Assembly (NCBI RefSeq): GCF_023062595.1
Contig: NZ_JALLAN010000002.1
Location: forward strand, 1 to 64,000
Source of the DNA: Arthrobacter rhizosphaerae
Lineage (GTDB): Bacteria > Actinomycetota > Actinomycetes > Actinomycetales > Micrococcaceae
Length of the DNA: 64,000 bases
Reading direction: 5' to 3'
Numbering within the stretch: the stretch's first letter is position 1; every line of letters starts with the position of its first letter. Below the pieces are notes generated by a model that saw only the letters and a program-made list of their open reading frames with translations, was not told the DNA's origin and ran no database searches. This document shows, piece by piece, positions 24,107 through 34,190 of this stretch. Both the position numbers and the translations under genes were made by a program.

Positions 24107-24565
24107 TCATGCTGGGGTCAGGTGTCGGGAGGGGACGGGGCTGGAGTAGACGACGCTGGTGGTGATGCCGCCTAGGGTGGCAAGGCGGCCGCTGATGCGC
24201 TCGAGGTCACGCATGGAGCGTGCCAGGACCTTGATTATGAAGCAGTCTGCGCCGGTGACGTGATGTGCTTCGATGATTTCCGGTGTCGTGCCGACGAGGT
24301 CGTGGAACGGCTTGTAATTGCCGGAAGGATAAGCCAGGCGAACGAATGCGGTAATTGCGTATCCGAGTGCCTCTGGATCGACAGTGACGGAGTAGCCCGT
24401 GATGACCCCGCCTTCGGTCAGCCGTCGCACACGGTCGGCGGTGGCGCTGGCTGAGAGGTTGATGGCCCGAGCTAGCTGCGCGACGCTCATGCGTCCATCG
24501 CGCTGAAGCTCGCAAATGATGGCATGGTCGGTCGTATCAAGTTCGAGGCGGGGATTCGACGGCAT
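24107..24565 (-). CDS. Lrp/AsnC family regulator
   Basis: This 152-residue regulator has an N-terminal HTH (DTTDHAIICELQRDGRMSVAQLARAINLSASATADRVRRL) and a C-terminal RAM ligand domain (EALGYAITAFVRL, VTGADCFIIKVLARSM). It is divergent from the rhodanese-GNAT pair, with 94 bases between the starts, and most likely controls that pair in response to an amino acid or similar ligand. Confidence 0.92.
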   Translation of the reverse strand: MPSNPRLELDTTDHAIICELQRDGRMSVAQLARAINLSASATADRVRRLTEGGVITGYSVTVDPEALGYAITAFVRLAYPSGNYKPFHDLVGTTPEIIEAHHVTGADCFIIKVLARSMRDLERISGRLATLGGITTSVVYSSPVPSRHLTPA

Positions 24566-24659
24566 AACAGAAAGAGTACCGTTTGATCTTCATGAGAACG
24601 GCGACAGTACCGTTGACATGCGGTTCCCCTACCTTGGTGCCGGGCGGTTTGATTAAGGA

Positions 24660-25088
24660 ATGAAAACAACCCTTACAGCAGTCGACTTCTTCGCCGCCAA
24701 ACTAACCTTCGAAACGGACCCCGCAGACCTGGCCGCTGACCGAGCCGCCGGGGCAGCACCCTTGGTGATCGACGTAAGATCCGACGCTGCATGGAGCCAA
24801 GGACGCATCCCGGGCGCGATGCACGTGCCCAACTCCGACCTGGCTGCACGAGCCTCTGAAATCGCACCAGACTTGAGTGCGGCAATCGTCGTCTACTGCT
24901 GGGGTCCCGGTTGCAACGGGAGCACCCGAGGGGCGCTGACGCTCGCCTCCCTCGGGTACACGGGAGTGCGTGAGCTCATCGGCGGATATGAATACTGGGC
25001 ACGAGAAGGGTTTGCTGTTGTCACGGACGACGGCCGGTCAAGGCGAGCACCTGATCCACTCACGGCACCCGTCGGGGTGAGCGTGTGA
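24660..25088 (+). CDS. Rhodanese-like sulfurtransferase
   Basis: This 142-residue single-domain rhodanese contains IDVRSDAAWSQGRIPGAMHVPNSDL and the active-site loop VVYCWGPGCNGSTRGA, with catalytic Cys80 and a second Cys85. The CWGPGC loop is typical of rhodaneses that sit beside Lrp-type regulators. It would transfer sulfane sulfur or act as a persulfide carrier. It overlaps the GNAT gene start (GTGTGA), so the two are translationally coupled. Confidence 0.88.
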   Translation: MKTTLTAVDFFAAKLTFETDPADLAADRAAGAAPLVIDVRSDAAWSQGRIPGAMHVPNSDLAARASEIAPDLSAAIVVYCWGPGCNGSTRGALTLASLGYTGVRELIGGYEYWAREGFAVVTDDGRSRRAPDPLTAPVGVSV

Positions 25089-25642
25089 GCAGGATCGTCA
25101 CCATCGTGCGCATCGCCGGCACTGCCGAGTGCGCCCCCATACGCGAGCTTGCTGTCGAACACGCGCGGCATGAGCAGAGCCCCACGGTGATCCCGCTGGA
25201 TTGGGCTGATCGAATCGCCAAACTGATCCATGTGGGACGGCTTAACCTATTCGTTGCCATGGTGTCTGGAAACCCGGTTGGGTATGCAGCGCTCACCTCG
25301 GATGTCGAAACATGGGCAGCCTTGCCATATGGCCACCTCGATTGCCTCTACGTGGACGAAGAATACCGAGACTTTGGCGTTGGCCGACTTCTCATGGACG
25401 CCGTGATCGTTTACGCCCAGGATCAAGGCTTCGGCGAGCTGCAATGGCAAACTCCGGCCTGGAATGCCAAGGCAATCCGGTTCTATGACCGGTTGGGCGG
25501 GAAGCGGCAAGCGAAACAACGCTTCACTCTTGCGTTACGCGAATTAGTCCCCGAAGGCCAAAATGAGAACAGTCTTCGAAACGAGGCGAGTTTGAGTCAT
25601 GACATTGCCATGGAGATAAGTAGAACTTCGTGTCCACTGTGA
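25085..25642 (+). CDS. GNAT family N-acetyltransferase
   Basis: This 185-residue acetyltransferase has the acetyl-CoA motif A in LDCLYVDEEYRDFGVGRLLMDAVIVYA and motif B in WNAKAIRFYDRLGG. The acceptor substrate is unknown. GTG 25085 overlaps the rhodanese stop. The C terminus (about 25 residues after REL) looks unstructured. Confidence 0.88.
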   Translation: MSRIVTIVRIAGTAECAPIRELAVEHARHEQSPTVIPLDWADRIAKLIHVGRLNLFVAMVSGNPVGYAALTSDVETWAALPYGHLDCLYVDEEYRDFGVGRLLMDAVIVYAQDQGFGELQWQTPAWNAKAIRFYDRLGGKRQAKQRFTLALRELVPEGQNENSLRNEASLSHDIAMEISRTSCPL

Positions 25643-25672
25643 AAGACGCAACCCTAGGACGGGGAAGATGAA

Positions 25673-26266
25673 ATGAAGGATCTTGAAAAGACTCTTGCGC
25701 CGACGACGCCTGACTTGCTCGATCCGCAATACGTGGTGGCCGTTGTGCGTTACAAGGGGGCCATCCACTGGCGAGTGTCAGATCATGACAACTGGGTGCT
25801 TGATTGGAAAAAATGGCAGGATGCATTCGTCGCAGCAGGGCATGAAGTTCCGGATCTGAACGTCACCGCAATGGCTCAAAGGTCAGGCATCCCTGTTGTG
25901 GACCAGCATACGGCCGAGGCTTTTCTGGCTGCGCCAGAGGTCCGCAGTGTGGATTTTCAGTTTTTGCGGCAGATTCTGTTGGAGCGATTTCCCAGTGCGC
26001 AGTCGTGGTGGGACGTGAGCTTCTTGTTTCCAATCGCCTTCGTCGATTTTGACAACAAGCGCTTTGCCGGCTGTTACCAGAGCGGGCCACGCATGGAGCA
26101 GTATGTTCCCGACGGTTGGGTGGGCGAGTTCGCAGACTTTTCCAATACGTACCCCGAAGAGGTGTTCCCGGCCTCGGATAAGTTCTGGATCGTCGATGGC
26201 AGGGATTTGCTCCATGAACTGAATGAACGTGGCCGGACCCTTGAAACTCAGCCGTCCCAAAGTTGA
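25673..26266 (+). CDS. Hypothetical protein, accessory type
   Basis: This 197-residue soluble protein is rich in aromatic residues (WRVSDHDNWVLDWKKWQDAF, SWWDVSFLFPIAFVDFDNKRFAGCY). GGGGAAG lies before ATG 25673. It has no domain I recognise; the size and acidic, aromatic-rich composition resemble some polymorphic-toxin immunity or orphan defence proteins, but that is only an impression. The local base composition is less GC-rich than the flanks, so it may be acquired DNA. Confidence 0.65.
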   Translation: MKDLEKTLAPTTPDLLDPQYVVAVVRYKGAIHWRVSDHDNWVLDWKKWQDAFVAAGHEVPDLNVTAMAQRSGIPVVDQHTAEAFLAAPEVRSVDFQFLRQILLERFPSAQSWWDVSFLFPIAFVDFDNKRFAGCYQSGPRMEQYVPDGWVGEFADFSNTYPEEVFPASDKFWIVDGRDLLHELNERGRTLETQPSQS

Positions 26267-26319
26267 CGTCCAAGAATCCCAAACCACAACGGGTCGTCTT
26301 TGCTTAGGTGGCCGATGGT

Positions 26320-27321
26320 TCAGGCCCGGGAGAGCAGGGCGTCTCCCAGTTCGCCCCGCTGGTAGAAGACCTCACGGCCGGAGCGAAGCGACTCCGCGAG
26401 GCCGCTCCCGGAGAGCACCCTGAGATGACCGCTGACGGTCGCGGCTGCGAGGTCCAGGGCGCAGGCGAGTTGAGTGGTTGTCATGGGGACGTCCAGTTGC
26501 GCCAGGATCTGCGCGCGGGTGCGCCCCAGCAGGGCGGAGACGGGGGATTCGGAGGTTTCCCGCACAGTTTCCCAGAGGCGCCCGACGCCGCGCGGGGCGT
26601 AGGTGATGGTGGGGACGAAGGGTTGTACGTTCAGGACCATGGTGTCCGGCCAGACGAAGGCGTTCGGGACGAGTATGAGGCCCATTCCGGGTTCCGGGAC
26701 GTTGTTCGCGTAGTGGCAGCAGGTGACGCCTCGCATGATCTCCAGGCCGGTGCTGTTGGGGCGCACTCTCGGATGCAGGGTCTTGAAGACCTCCTGGATG
26801 CCGTCCCGGGCCAGCTGTTCCAGCCGGGAGTCAACGTCGGCCAGCAGCACCGAGCGCAGCCGGGGCCAGAAGGGCTCGACGGCGGTGGCCCAGTACCATT
26901 CGAGGGCTGCGAGGATCCGCGAGACTGCGGCGTCGATGTCGTTCAGGAGCTCGTCGATGGTGCGGCGTGTCGGGCTCCCGACCGTCAGGTCCGCTAGATG
27001 GCGGAGATCACGCTCCCATAATTCCGTAGGGATGGCCCGGATGGCATCTAGGGACTCCGCGAAGCTGTCCTGCCGTGGCTGAGTCGGGGTCAGTGAGTCG
27101 GCGATGTATCCGTCTGGCATCACGAGTGCGGAGAGGATGCGGAGGTGTTCGTACGCCCGGGAGTCTGGGGATGCGGCGATGCGCTCCTTCGCCATCTCGA
27201 TCCAGGGGCGATGGATAGGGGTCCTCTTCTGCAACGCTTCGATGCTCGCGACCGTTTCCCAGAGGGGCGAGATGAGGAAACGGACCTTCGTAAGGTCCTC
27301 TGTGCCGAGCGCGATCTGCAT
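26320..27321 (-). CDS. ArsR/SmtB-like winged-helix regulator (DUF5937-type)
   Basis: This 333-residue regulator has a long N-terminal alpha-helical domain (KVRFLISPLWETVASIEAL and WIEMAKERIAA) of the DUF5937 type and a C-terminal ArsR-like HTH (LLGRTRAQILAQLDVPMTTTQLACALDLAAATVSGHLRVLSGSGL). It lacks obvious metal-binding Cys clusters apart from a CCHY segment. Such regulators commonly sit beside an MFS transporter in actinobacteria; here only a small divergent frame is present. A perfect palindrome lies directly upstream. Confidence 0.87.
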   Translation of the reverse strand: MQIALGTEDLTKVRFLISPLWETVASIEALQKRTPIHRPWIEMAKERIAASPDSRAYEHLRILSALVMPDGYIADSLTPTQPRQDSFAESLDAIRAIPTELWERDLRHLADLTVGSPTRRTIDELLNDIDAAVSRILAALEWYWATAVEPFWPRLRSVLLADVDSRLEQLARDGIQEVFKTLHPRVRPNSTGLEIMRGVTCCHYANNVPEPGMGLILVPNAFVWPDTMVLNVQPFVPTITYAPRGVGRLWETVRETSESPVSALLGRTRAQILAQLDVPMTTTQLACALDLAAATVSGHLRVLSGSGLAESLRSGREVFYQRGELGDALLSRA

Positions 27322-27350
27322 CTCTTCACTGTATTCCCCGGGTCAGGATG

Positions 27351-27382
27351 CGCCACGATTCGGGCTGGACCGAATCGTGGCG
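27351..27382. promoter_or_regulatory. 13-bp palindrome, candidate ArsR-type operator
   Basis: CGCCACGATTCGG (27351-27363) and its exact complement (27370-27382) flank a 6-base loop, 29 bases upstream of the regulator start and 31 bases before the divergent small frame. Its position fits an autoregulatory operator covering both promoters. Confidence 0.65.
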
Positions 27383-27412
27383 TGAATTCCGGGAACGGCT
27401 CACGCTGGGGAC

Positions 27413-27658
27413 ATGAGCACAAACACCCACAGCGCGTCCCTCCGTCCTGCCAGCCGCCGTCTCGCCGCCCCGGTCCAATCAGTGAACTGCCTCGCCTCAC
27501 GTGTTCAGGGTCCCCGCGCAAGGCTGCTGCGGAAGATCGGTGCTTCCCTACTCTCCATCCTTCGCGAGGCAGTCCTTATGGATGCCCGTCTTCGGGAGCG
27601 ACGCGAGCACGACCGGGTGAAGTTCCACCGAGCCGGCGGCAACATCCGTTACTTCTGA
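27413..27658 (+). CDS. Small divergent hypothetical protein
   Basis: This 81-residue basic protein (many Arg, for example RRLAAPVQSV, RARLLRKIG and DARLRERREHDRVKFHR) starts at ATG 27413, divergent from the ArsR-type regulator with the palindrome between them. No domain is recognised. It may be a remnant of, or a replacement for, the transporter usually found in this position, or may not be coding. Confidence 0.35.
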   Translation: MSTNTHSASLRPASRRLAAPVQSVNCLASRVQGPRARLLRKIGASLLSILREAVLMDARLRERREHDRVKFHRAGGNIRYF

Positions 27659-27761
27659 GCATTCGGGCCCCGCGTGTACGAGACGCAGGCGCCTGCACTT
27701 TGTCGCCGACAACTTCTTCACGTCGTGGCCAGAAAGAAAGCTAGAGCAGGAAAATAGGGGA

Positions 27762-28289
27762 ATGATGAAAATTACAGAGCTTCAGCAATATCTGGGATTT
27801 CCAGCGCAGAACATCGAGTTCGACAAATTTCTGACCGCAAGTGGCATTTCGAGACGACCAAAATTTCTCGGTAGCCCCGTCGAAAGAATCAATCAAATCG
27901 ACACGGGCATTTCGCTGGTTTTCGAATCCAGGTCGGGCTTTGAGAAATTTTGGGGACCGGCAAAAGAAGATGGCGAGATGATCTTCGGGTCTATGCAGGT
28001 CTTTAGCGATCATAACGATAGCGGTTTCTCTCGCTATCAGGACACCTTGCCCTATGACTTGAGCTTTAATACCACGGTGAAGGAAGCTCTCGCCTTGTTT
28101 GGCCAGCCAACGCTCGATCATGTATCCGGCCCCAATCATGTTTATCTCTGGTACAACTTCCAGCAGGCGGGGTGGACGTTTTCGATCTGTTTTCTCCCCG
28201 GTGAGAAAGGCGTCTCATTTCTCAGCTTGGAAAAAGCAAAACTTAGACCCCCGAGAAAGAGGAAGTTAGATTTTGCCACGAGGGTTTGA
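27762..28289 (+). CDS. Hypothetical protein, accessory type
   Basis: This 175-residue soluble protein is notably rich in Phe, Lys and Asn and in AT-rich codons for this genome. Segments such as IDTGISLVFESRSGFEKFWG, LPYDLSFNTTVKEALALFGQP and WTFSICFLPGEKGVSFLSLEKA resemble a family of small immunity-like proteins whose members share a DLSF..V...FG.P pattern; I cannot name it with certainty. The base composition points to horizontal transfer. Start ATG 27762 or ATG 27765. Confidence 0.7.
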   Translation: MMKITELQQYLGFPAQNIEFDKFLTASGISRRPKFLGSPVERINQIDTGISLVFESRSGFEKFWGPAKEDGEMIFGSMQVFSDHNDSGFSRYQDTLPYDLSFNTTVKEALALFGQPTLDHVSGPNHVYLWYNFQQAGWTFSICFLPGEKGVSFLSLEKAKLRPPRKRKLDFATRV

Positions 28290-28389
28290 TTTATGCCCTG
28301 CACTGCTGTGAAACCAATCCGATCTGATTTCATGGCAAATTCCCCGCCATCGAATTCCGCGCCCTGGCTGACGTTTGCGGGAGGCAGGT

Positions 28390-29601
28390 CTACGGAACAA
28401 GCTCCTGAGGGTTTGCCAGAGCCCTGCGCAGGCTGCTCCCCGCGGCGCCCATCAGCGCGGCAGTCTGCCGCAGGGCGGAAAACGCGACGGCGTCCGGCGC
28501 TACAACTCCCGGCGCAAACTCGTCCACGCTCTGCTGCAGGGCCGGCCTGATCCATTCCTCGAGCAGAGAAAAATGGCCGCCCAGCACCACGGCAGCCACG
28601 TTCATGAGCCTGGCGGTGGTGGCCGTCGCCACACCCAGATAGTAGCCGGCCTCCTCGACCGCCGCTAAGGGGCGCGGGTCACCTGCAGCCAGAGCTGTTA
28701 GCAACTGTGCCATCCGGTGTCCTGTGGGCCCATCACCGATGCCCGAAGCCGAGAAGATGGCTTCCTGGCCTGCGAATGTTTCCAGGCAGCCGTGGCCGCC
28801 ACAGGTGCACTTTGGTCCTTTTGGCTGAACCACGGAGTGTCCGATTTCGCCTGCATGGCCTGCAGGACCGGTGAAAAGCTGCGAATCGATGATGAGGCCA
28901 CCACCGACGCCCACTTCTCCCGAGATATACAGATACGCGCGGAAGGAGACTCCCTGCCCGTACCAAAGTTCCGCCAGGGCTGCACTGTTGGCCTCGTTGG
29001 AAAGTGTGACCCCGAACGGGCTATGGGGGAGCAGGGCTCCAAGCTCTCCGGAAAGTTCGACGCCGGTCCACCCCAGGTTCGGGGCGGTGGACACATAGTT
29101 CCTGTCAGCGTCAACAAGGCCAGGAACGGCTAAGCCTCCGCCAAGGAGGACAATGCCTGCATCAGAGGCGGCATCAGCCGCGCGTTTGGTCATCAGCCGG
29201 AGTGCCCCGAGGACTTCCTCCGGGCTGCTTCCGCTGTTGTGACGCTCAGTGGTTTCCTGAAAATGGAGATTGCCGTTCAGGTCCACCACGCCAACTCCCA
29301 GGTAATCGACGTTCACCTCAGCCCCAAGCGCGCCACGTAGAGGATTGAGTGCCAGCCCCACGCCGGGCCTTCCCCTCTCGCCGTCGCGGGTGATTCCCAC
29401 CTCCGTCAGGAGCCCTGCGTCCAGGAGGTCGGCCACGAGGCTGGAAACAGAAGCCTTGGTCAGGCCCGTTTCGGCCGCCAGCTGGGCCCTGGTTGTCTGG
29501 ACGTTTGGGTGAACGTTCCGTAGCACCAGTGCGAGGTTCTGCTTGCGCACATCGCCCACCCGCCCGGGCGTGGGTCTGTCTTCCAGGTGTGCCGTCGACA
29601 T
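28390..29601 (-). CDS. xylR: ROK family xylose repressor
   Basis: This 403-residue ROK regulator has an N-terminal winged HTH (RAQLAAETGLTKASVSSLVADLLDAGLL) and a C-terminal sugar-kinase-like domain with ROK signature GPAGHAGEIGHSVV and a zinc-binding CTCGGHGCLE segment. AAGGAG precedes ATG 29601. It is divergent from xylA-xylB across a 112-base region with a promoter and inverted half sites, so it most likely represses those genes until xylose is present. Confidence 0.9.
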   Translation of the reverse strand: MSTAHLEDRPTPGRVGDVRKQNLALVLRNVHPNVQTTRAQLAAETGLTKASVSSLVADLLDAGLLTEVGITRDGERGRPGVGLALNPLRGALGAEVNVDYLGVGVVDLNGNLHFQETTERHNSGSSPEEVLGALRLMTKRAADAASDAGIVLLGGGLAVPGLVDADRNYVSTAPNLGWTGVELSGELGALLPHSPFGVTLSNEANSAALAELWYGQGVSFRAYLYISGEVGVGGGLIIDSQLFTGPAGHAGEIGHSVVQPKGPKCTCGGHGCLETFAGQEAIFSASGIGDGPTGHRMAQLLTALAAGDPRPLAAVEEAGYYLGVATATTARLMNVAAVVLGGHFSLLEEWIRPALQQSVDEFAPGVVAPDAVAFSALRQTAALMGAAGSSLRRALANPQELVP

Positions 29602-29628
29602 TTCACTCCTTGGATTCTTCGCAGACCA

Positions 29629-29674
29629 TTGACCTTAGTTGATCATGCCACCTATAGTTCAGAACGAAAACTAA
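29629..29674 (+). promoter_or_regulatory. xylA promoter with inverted half-site operator
   Basis: TTGACC (29629-29634), an 18-base spacer and TATAGT (29653-29658) form a near-consensus sigma-70 promoter. TTAGTT (29635-29640) and AACTAA (29669-29674) flank it as inverted half sites, matching the TTAGTT...AACTAA arms of known xyl operators; the second half site covers the expected start of transcription. Confidence 0.7.
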
Positions 29675-29713
29675 TTGCGTTTTTTCTCCTACCAGCCCAA
29701 TGAGGTGCCTGAA

Positions 29714-30889
<1,176 letters not shown>

Positions 30890-30901
<12 letters not shown>

Positions 30902-30927
30902 CAATCAGGGTGCCCGCTGACAATCAG
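30890..30927. repeat. 19-bp tandem duplication over the xylA stop
   Basis: GGTGCCCGCTGACAATCAG is repeated at 30890-30908 and 30909-30927, then partially a third time. The xylA stop codon lies inside the first copy, so a second in-frame-looking stop follows just downstream. Confidence 0.85.
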
Positions 30928-30977
30928 CGCCCGCTGAACTACCCGCTTCACTAACCCTCCTCTGAAAGAGCCCAGCA

Positions 30978-32381
30978 ATGCCCTTGGTCGCCGGAATTGA
31001 TAGCTCCACCCAGTCCTGCAAGATCGTCATCCGCGATGCCGAATCAGGAGTTCTGGTGCGCCAAGGGCAGGCCCGGCATCCGGAAGGAACGGAAGTGGAC
31101 CCGGAAGCCTGGTGGAGTGCGCTGCAGGAGGCGATCGAGGCCGGCGGCGGACTGGACGATGTCTCGGCCATTTCGGTCGCAGGGCAGCAGCACGGCATGG
31201 TCTGTCTTGATGCCGACGGCGCAATAGTCCGGCCCGCGCTGCTGTGGAACGACACACGCTCGGCAGCTGCGGCCGAGCTCCTGATCAGTGAGGCGCCTGG
31301 CGGCCCTGGATACTGGGCGGACGCCACCGGGACGGTCCCGGTGGCGTCGCTCACCGCCACCAAGCTCTTGTGGCTTTCCCAAAACGAGCCGGAGAACGCT
31401 GCCCGCACCGCAGCTGTCTGCCTTCCGCATGACTGGCTGAGCTGGCGCCTGGCCGGGTTCGGGCCCGGAAGCGGCGCGGAGGGACTCGCTGCCCTGCGGA
31501 CAGACCGGTCAGATGCGTCCGGCACCGGCTACTGGTCCCCAGCCACCGGGTCATACCTGCCCGAGGTCCTGGAACGGACTTTGGGTCACGTCCCGGTGCT
31601 TCCGGAGGTCCTCGGTCCGCTGGGCGCGGAGCTGAAAACGCCGTCGGGCATTCTGATCGGCGCGGGAGCCGGCGACAATGCCGGGGCGGCGCTCGGAGTG
31701 AACGCCCGGTTGGGTGATGTTGTGGTGTCGGTCGGGACGTCGGGGACCGTTTTTGCCATCGCCAGCCGGCCCTCCGCTGACCCAACAGGGCTGGTTGCGG
31801 GATTCGCGGACGCAACAGGGGCTTTTCTTCCCCTCGTCTGCACGCTCAATGCCTCGCGTGTATTTGATGCCACGGCTGCTGTGCTGTCCGTGGACTTGGC
31901 GGAGCTCTCCCGGCTTGCCCTGACCGCCCCCGCCGGGGCCCGGGGTCTGACATTGGTTCCCTACTTCGAGGGGGAGCGGACGCCTAATCTGCCCGATGCC
32001 AGCGGTTCCCTGCATGGCCTGACCCTCGCCAACTTCACACCCGCAAACGTGGCCCGGGCGGCCATCGAGGGCGTTGCCTGCTCCCTGGCTGACGGATTGA
32101 AGGCCCTCACTGATCTGGGAATCACGGCGGAGCGGGTCATCCTCGTCGGCGGCGGAGCACGGTCACTCGCATTGCAGCAGATCCTGGCAGGAGTTTTCGG
32201 TCTGCCGGTTACAGTTCCTGAACCGGGGGAGTACGTGGCCGACGGCGCTGCGCGTCAGGCCGCGGGCATCCTGCTTGGAGCACTCCCTGTTTGGGAAGCC
32301 GAAGGAGCCATCACGGTTAACGCAGAGCCGACGCCGGAGGTCCTTGAACGGTATAGCGCTGCTGCTGCCAGCGCGATCTAA
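30978..32381 (+). CDS. xylB: Xylulokinase
   Basis: This 467-residue FGGY kinase phosphorylates D-xylulose. The N-terminal phosphate motif is [19 protein letters not shown] and LLWNDTRS are substrate-site segments; the ATP-binding half has [20 protein letters not shown] and [25 protein letters not shown]. It lies 76 bases after xylA and belongs to the xyl operon. Start ATG 30978 follows a GAAAGAG site. Confidence 0.95.
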   Translation: MPLVAGIDSSTQSCKIVIRDAESGVLVRQGQARHPEGTEVDPEAWWSALQEAIEAGGGLDDVSAISVAGQQHGMVCLDADGAIVRPALLWNDTRSAAAAELLISEAPGGPGYWADATGTVPVASLTATKLLWLSQNEPENAARTAAVCLPHDWLSWRLAGFGPGSGAEGLAALRTDRSDASGTGYWSPATGSYLPEVLERTLGHVPVLPEVLGPLGAELKTPSGILIGAGAGDNAGAALGVNARLGDVVVSVGTSGTVFAIASRPSADPTGLVAGFADATGAFLPLVCTLNASRVFDATAAVLSVDLAELSRLALTAPAGARGLTLVPYFEGERTPNLPDASGSLHGLTLANFTPANVARAAIEGVACSLADGLKALTDLGITAERVILVGGGARSLALQQILAGVFGLPVTVPEPGEYVADGAARQAAGILLGALPVWEAEGAITVNAEPTPEVLERYSAAAASAI

Positions 32382-32414
32382 GACTCCTCTCCTCAGGACT
32401 ACTTTGGCAGGCAC

Positions 32415-32840
32415 TCAGGCCCCTGCGAGACGTCCGGCCAGGGCGGCCTCAGAGGGACTAAGCGTGGCTGCTGCGCTCTCCAGGAAGTCCCAGTGGGCGG
32501 CGGTACCATCCGGCCTGCTGATCGTTCCCGCCCGCAGCGCCTTCTCTATCCTTTTGCGCACCTGCTCTTCGTTTTCGGGCTGCGTGGCGAAGACAACACG
32601 CACCGTCAGCGCACCACCGGTCCGCTCCGCCCTGGTGTTGTGCGGGGCCAGAGGGCATGGCGGGGGATGTTCGAGGCTGCCGCACAACTCGAGGGTCACA
32701 GCGGCGCCGGGGGCGGCGTCGTCGGAATTTCCACTCACCGCTAGAACCGCCTCGTGAACAAAAGGTGCCAACATCCCTGCCTCGATTCCTTCTAGCCTGA
32801 CAACTCGCCGGCAAGGTTCCGATGCGCTGCTTCCATCCAC
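32415..32840 (-). CDS. Conserved hypothetical protein
   Basis: This 141-residue protein has three Cys (EPCRR, LELCG, PPPCPL) and a C-terminal helix EEQVRKRIEKALRAGTISRPDG. No domain is recognised. If ATG 32840 is used it overlaps the preceding DUF4031-HD gene by 49 bases; ATG 32774 would avoid that but cuts the segment VVRLEGIEAGM that reads as part of the same protein. Confidence 0.55.
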   Translation of the reverse strand: MDGSSASEPCRRVVRLEGIEAGMLAPFVHEAVLAVSGNSDDAAPGAAVTLELCGSLEHPPPCPLAPHNTRAERTGGALTVRVVFATQPENEEQVRKRIEKALRAGTISRPDGTAAHWDFLESAAATLSPSEAALAGRLAGA

Positions 32841-33664
32841 AAGTCCCGTGCGTGCCGCGTGTGGAACAGCGGATCAAGGGCAAGCAAGTGACGCACGACG
32901 GCGGCCCTCCCGGCGGCGAAGTCGGCATCACCGATGTGCCCGTATTCCTGCCGGACGGCGCTGACGTACCGGCCATATTCCTCCGGTTCCCCGCCGAGAA
33001 TTGAAAGATCAGCATCCGACAGGAGGGCGCCGTCGCGGTCTCCCCGCTCCGGCCGGTGGTCAGCAGTCATGCGCACCAGCCGCGCCACTTCCGCGATATC
33101 GGCAGAGGGAAGCCCGGCGTCGTGAAGGCGCTCCTCTGCCAGGATGGCCGAATCCTCCTCGTCCTGGCCCGCTATCCCGTGGTAGACGGCGTCATGGAAC
33201 CAGGCAGCCAGGGCAACGGTCCAGGGTGGTTCCTCCGGTTCAGTGAGCACGTCAAGCGCCTCGAGCACGGTCAGGAGATGGGTGCGCCCGTGGTACTTCC
33301 GGTGCTCTTCGCCCCAGCGGTCCAGCAGATCAAGGAACAGCGCATCATGGCCGGGGAGTACGGCGTTCCAGCGGTTCAGGAGCGGGACTTTGAGGGACTT
33401 GTTCCGCAATCGTGCCGGGATGCGGAGGCCGCTGGCGATCAGTTTGCGGACCAGGATCCGGGCTTCCACGGGAATGGCACCGGCCTCTACCAAGGCGGCA
33501 TAGCGCGTTTCGGAAACGTCGTAGTGGTCGCCGTCGAACGCCCGCTGCGGGATGCCGGCCTTGGCCGTAAAGGCGTGCAGCTCCTCAAGGGAGGTATCCG
33601 AAATGAGGTGCGAGAAGTGCGTTCCGTGTGCCGGCCACAGCGGCGGATCCAGGTAGATGGCCAT
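32792..33664 (-). CDS. DUF4031 and HD-domain fusion protein
   Basis: This 290-residue fusion has two parts. Residues 1-70 form a DUF4031 domain (IYLDPPLWPAHGTHFSHLISD, IPQRAFDGDHYDV). The remainder is an HD-like metal-dependent hydrolase: KYHGRTHLLTVLEAL, AAWFHDAVYHG and HDAGLP...MTADHRP carry the His/Asp ligands of the predicted HD phosphohydrolase. The substrate is unknown, possibly a nucleotide. It is a minus-strand gene divergent from the molybdate cluster. Confidence 0.85.
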   Translation of the reverse strand: MAIYLDPPLWPAHGTHFSHLISDTSLEELHAFTAKAGIPQRAFDGDHYDVSETRYAALVEAGAIPVEARILVRKLIASGLRIPARLRNKSLKVPLLNRWNAVLPGHDALFLDLLDRWGEEHRKYHGRTHLLTVLEALDVLTEPEEPPWTVALAAWFHDAVYHGIAGQDEEDSAILAEERLHDAGLPSADIAEVARLVRMTADHRPERGDRDGALLSDADLSILGGEPEEYGRYVSAVRQEYGHIGDADFAAGRAAVVRHLLALDPLFHTRHARDLWMEAAHRNLAGELSG

Positions 33665-33779
33665 GGAGGAAGTCTAGTGGCCCGGGGCAGGGGCCGACCA
33701 GCCGGCCTTCGGCAGTCAGGAGTGACATTTGCGGAGAAAAAAGGCCCCGTACTCCGCATCTGAGGATTATGCTGGACTC

Positions 33780-34190
33780 ATGCCGATGATCCGCGTTGCC
33801 GAAGCTGCCAGATTCCTGGGTGTCAGTGACGATACCGTCCGCCGCTGGACCGAAAACGGAACGCTGACCCCGGTGAAGGACCAGTCCGGACGCCTGGCCG
33901 TGGATGGGCTGGAGCTGGCCAGGCTCGCCAAGGACCAGTCCCAGCTCCCCGATGACCCGACCAAAGTTGGCAGCTCGGCCCGGAACAGGTTTGTAGGGCT
34001 GGTCACCGGCATCACGATGGACAAAGTCATGGCGCAAGTGGAGCTGCAGTGCGGTCCCTTCCGTGTGGTCTCCCTGATGAGCAGCGAAGCCGTCCGGGAA
34101 CTTGGGCTGGAACTCGGCTCGGTAGCCACGGCGGTGGTCAAAGCCACCACCGTCATTATCGAGACGCCTCAGGGCAAGTCCGTAGCATGA
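33780..34190 (+). CDS. HTH and Mop-domain molybdate-responsive protein
   Basis: This 136-residue protein has a MerR/excisionase-like HTH (IRVAEAARFLGVSDDTVRRWTENGTLTPVKDQSGRLAVDG) followed by a Mop/TOBE domain (SARNRFVGLVTGITMDKVMAQVELQCGPFRVVSLMSSEAV) that binds molybdate oxyanions. ATG 33780 fits the domain boundary. It heads the modABC operon and overlaps modA (ATGA). It is a likely molybdate sensor or storage protein for this cluster. Confidence 0.9.
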   Translation: MPMIRVAEAARFLGVSDDTVRRWTENGTLTPVKDQSGRLAVDGLELARLAKDQSQLPDDPTKVGSSARNRFVGLVTGITMDKVMAQVELQCGPFRVVSLMSSEAVRELGLELGSVATAVVKATTVIIETPQGKSVA

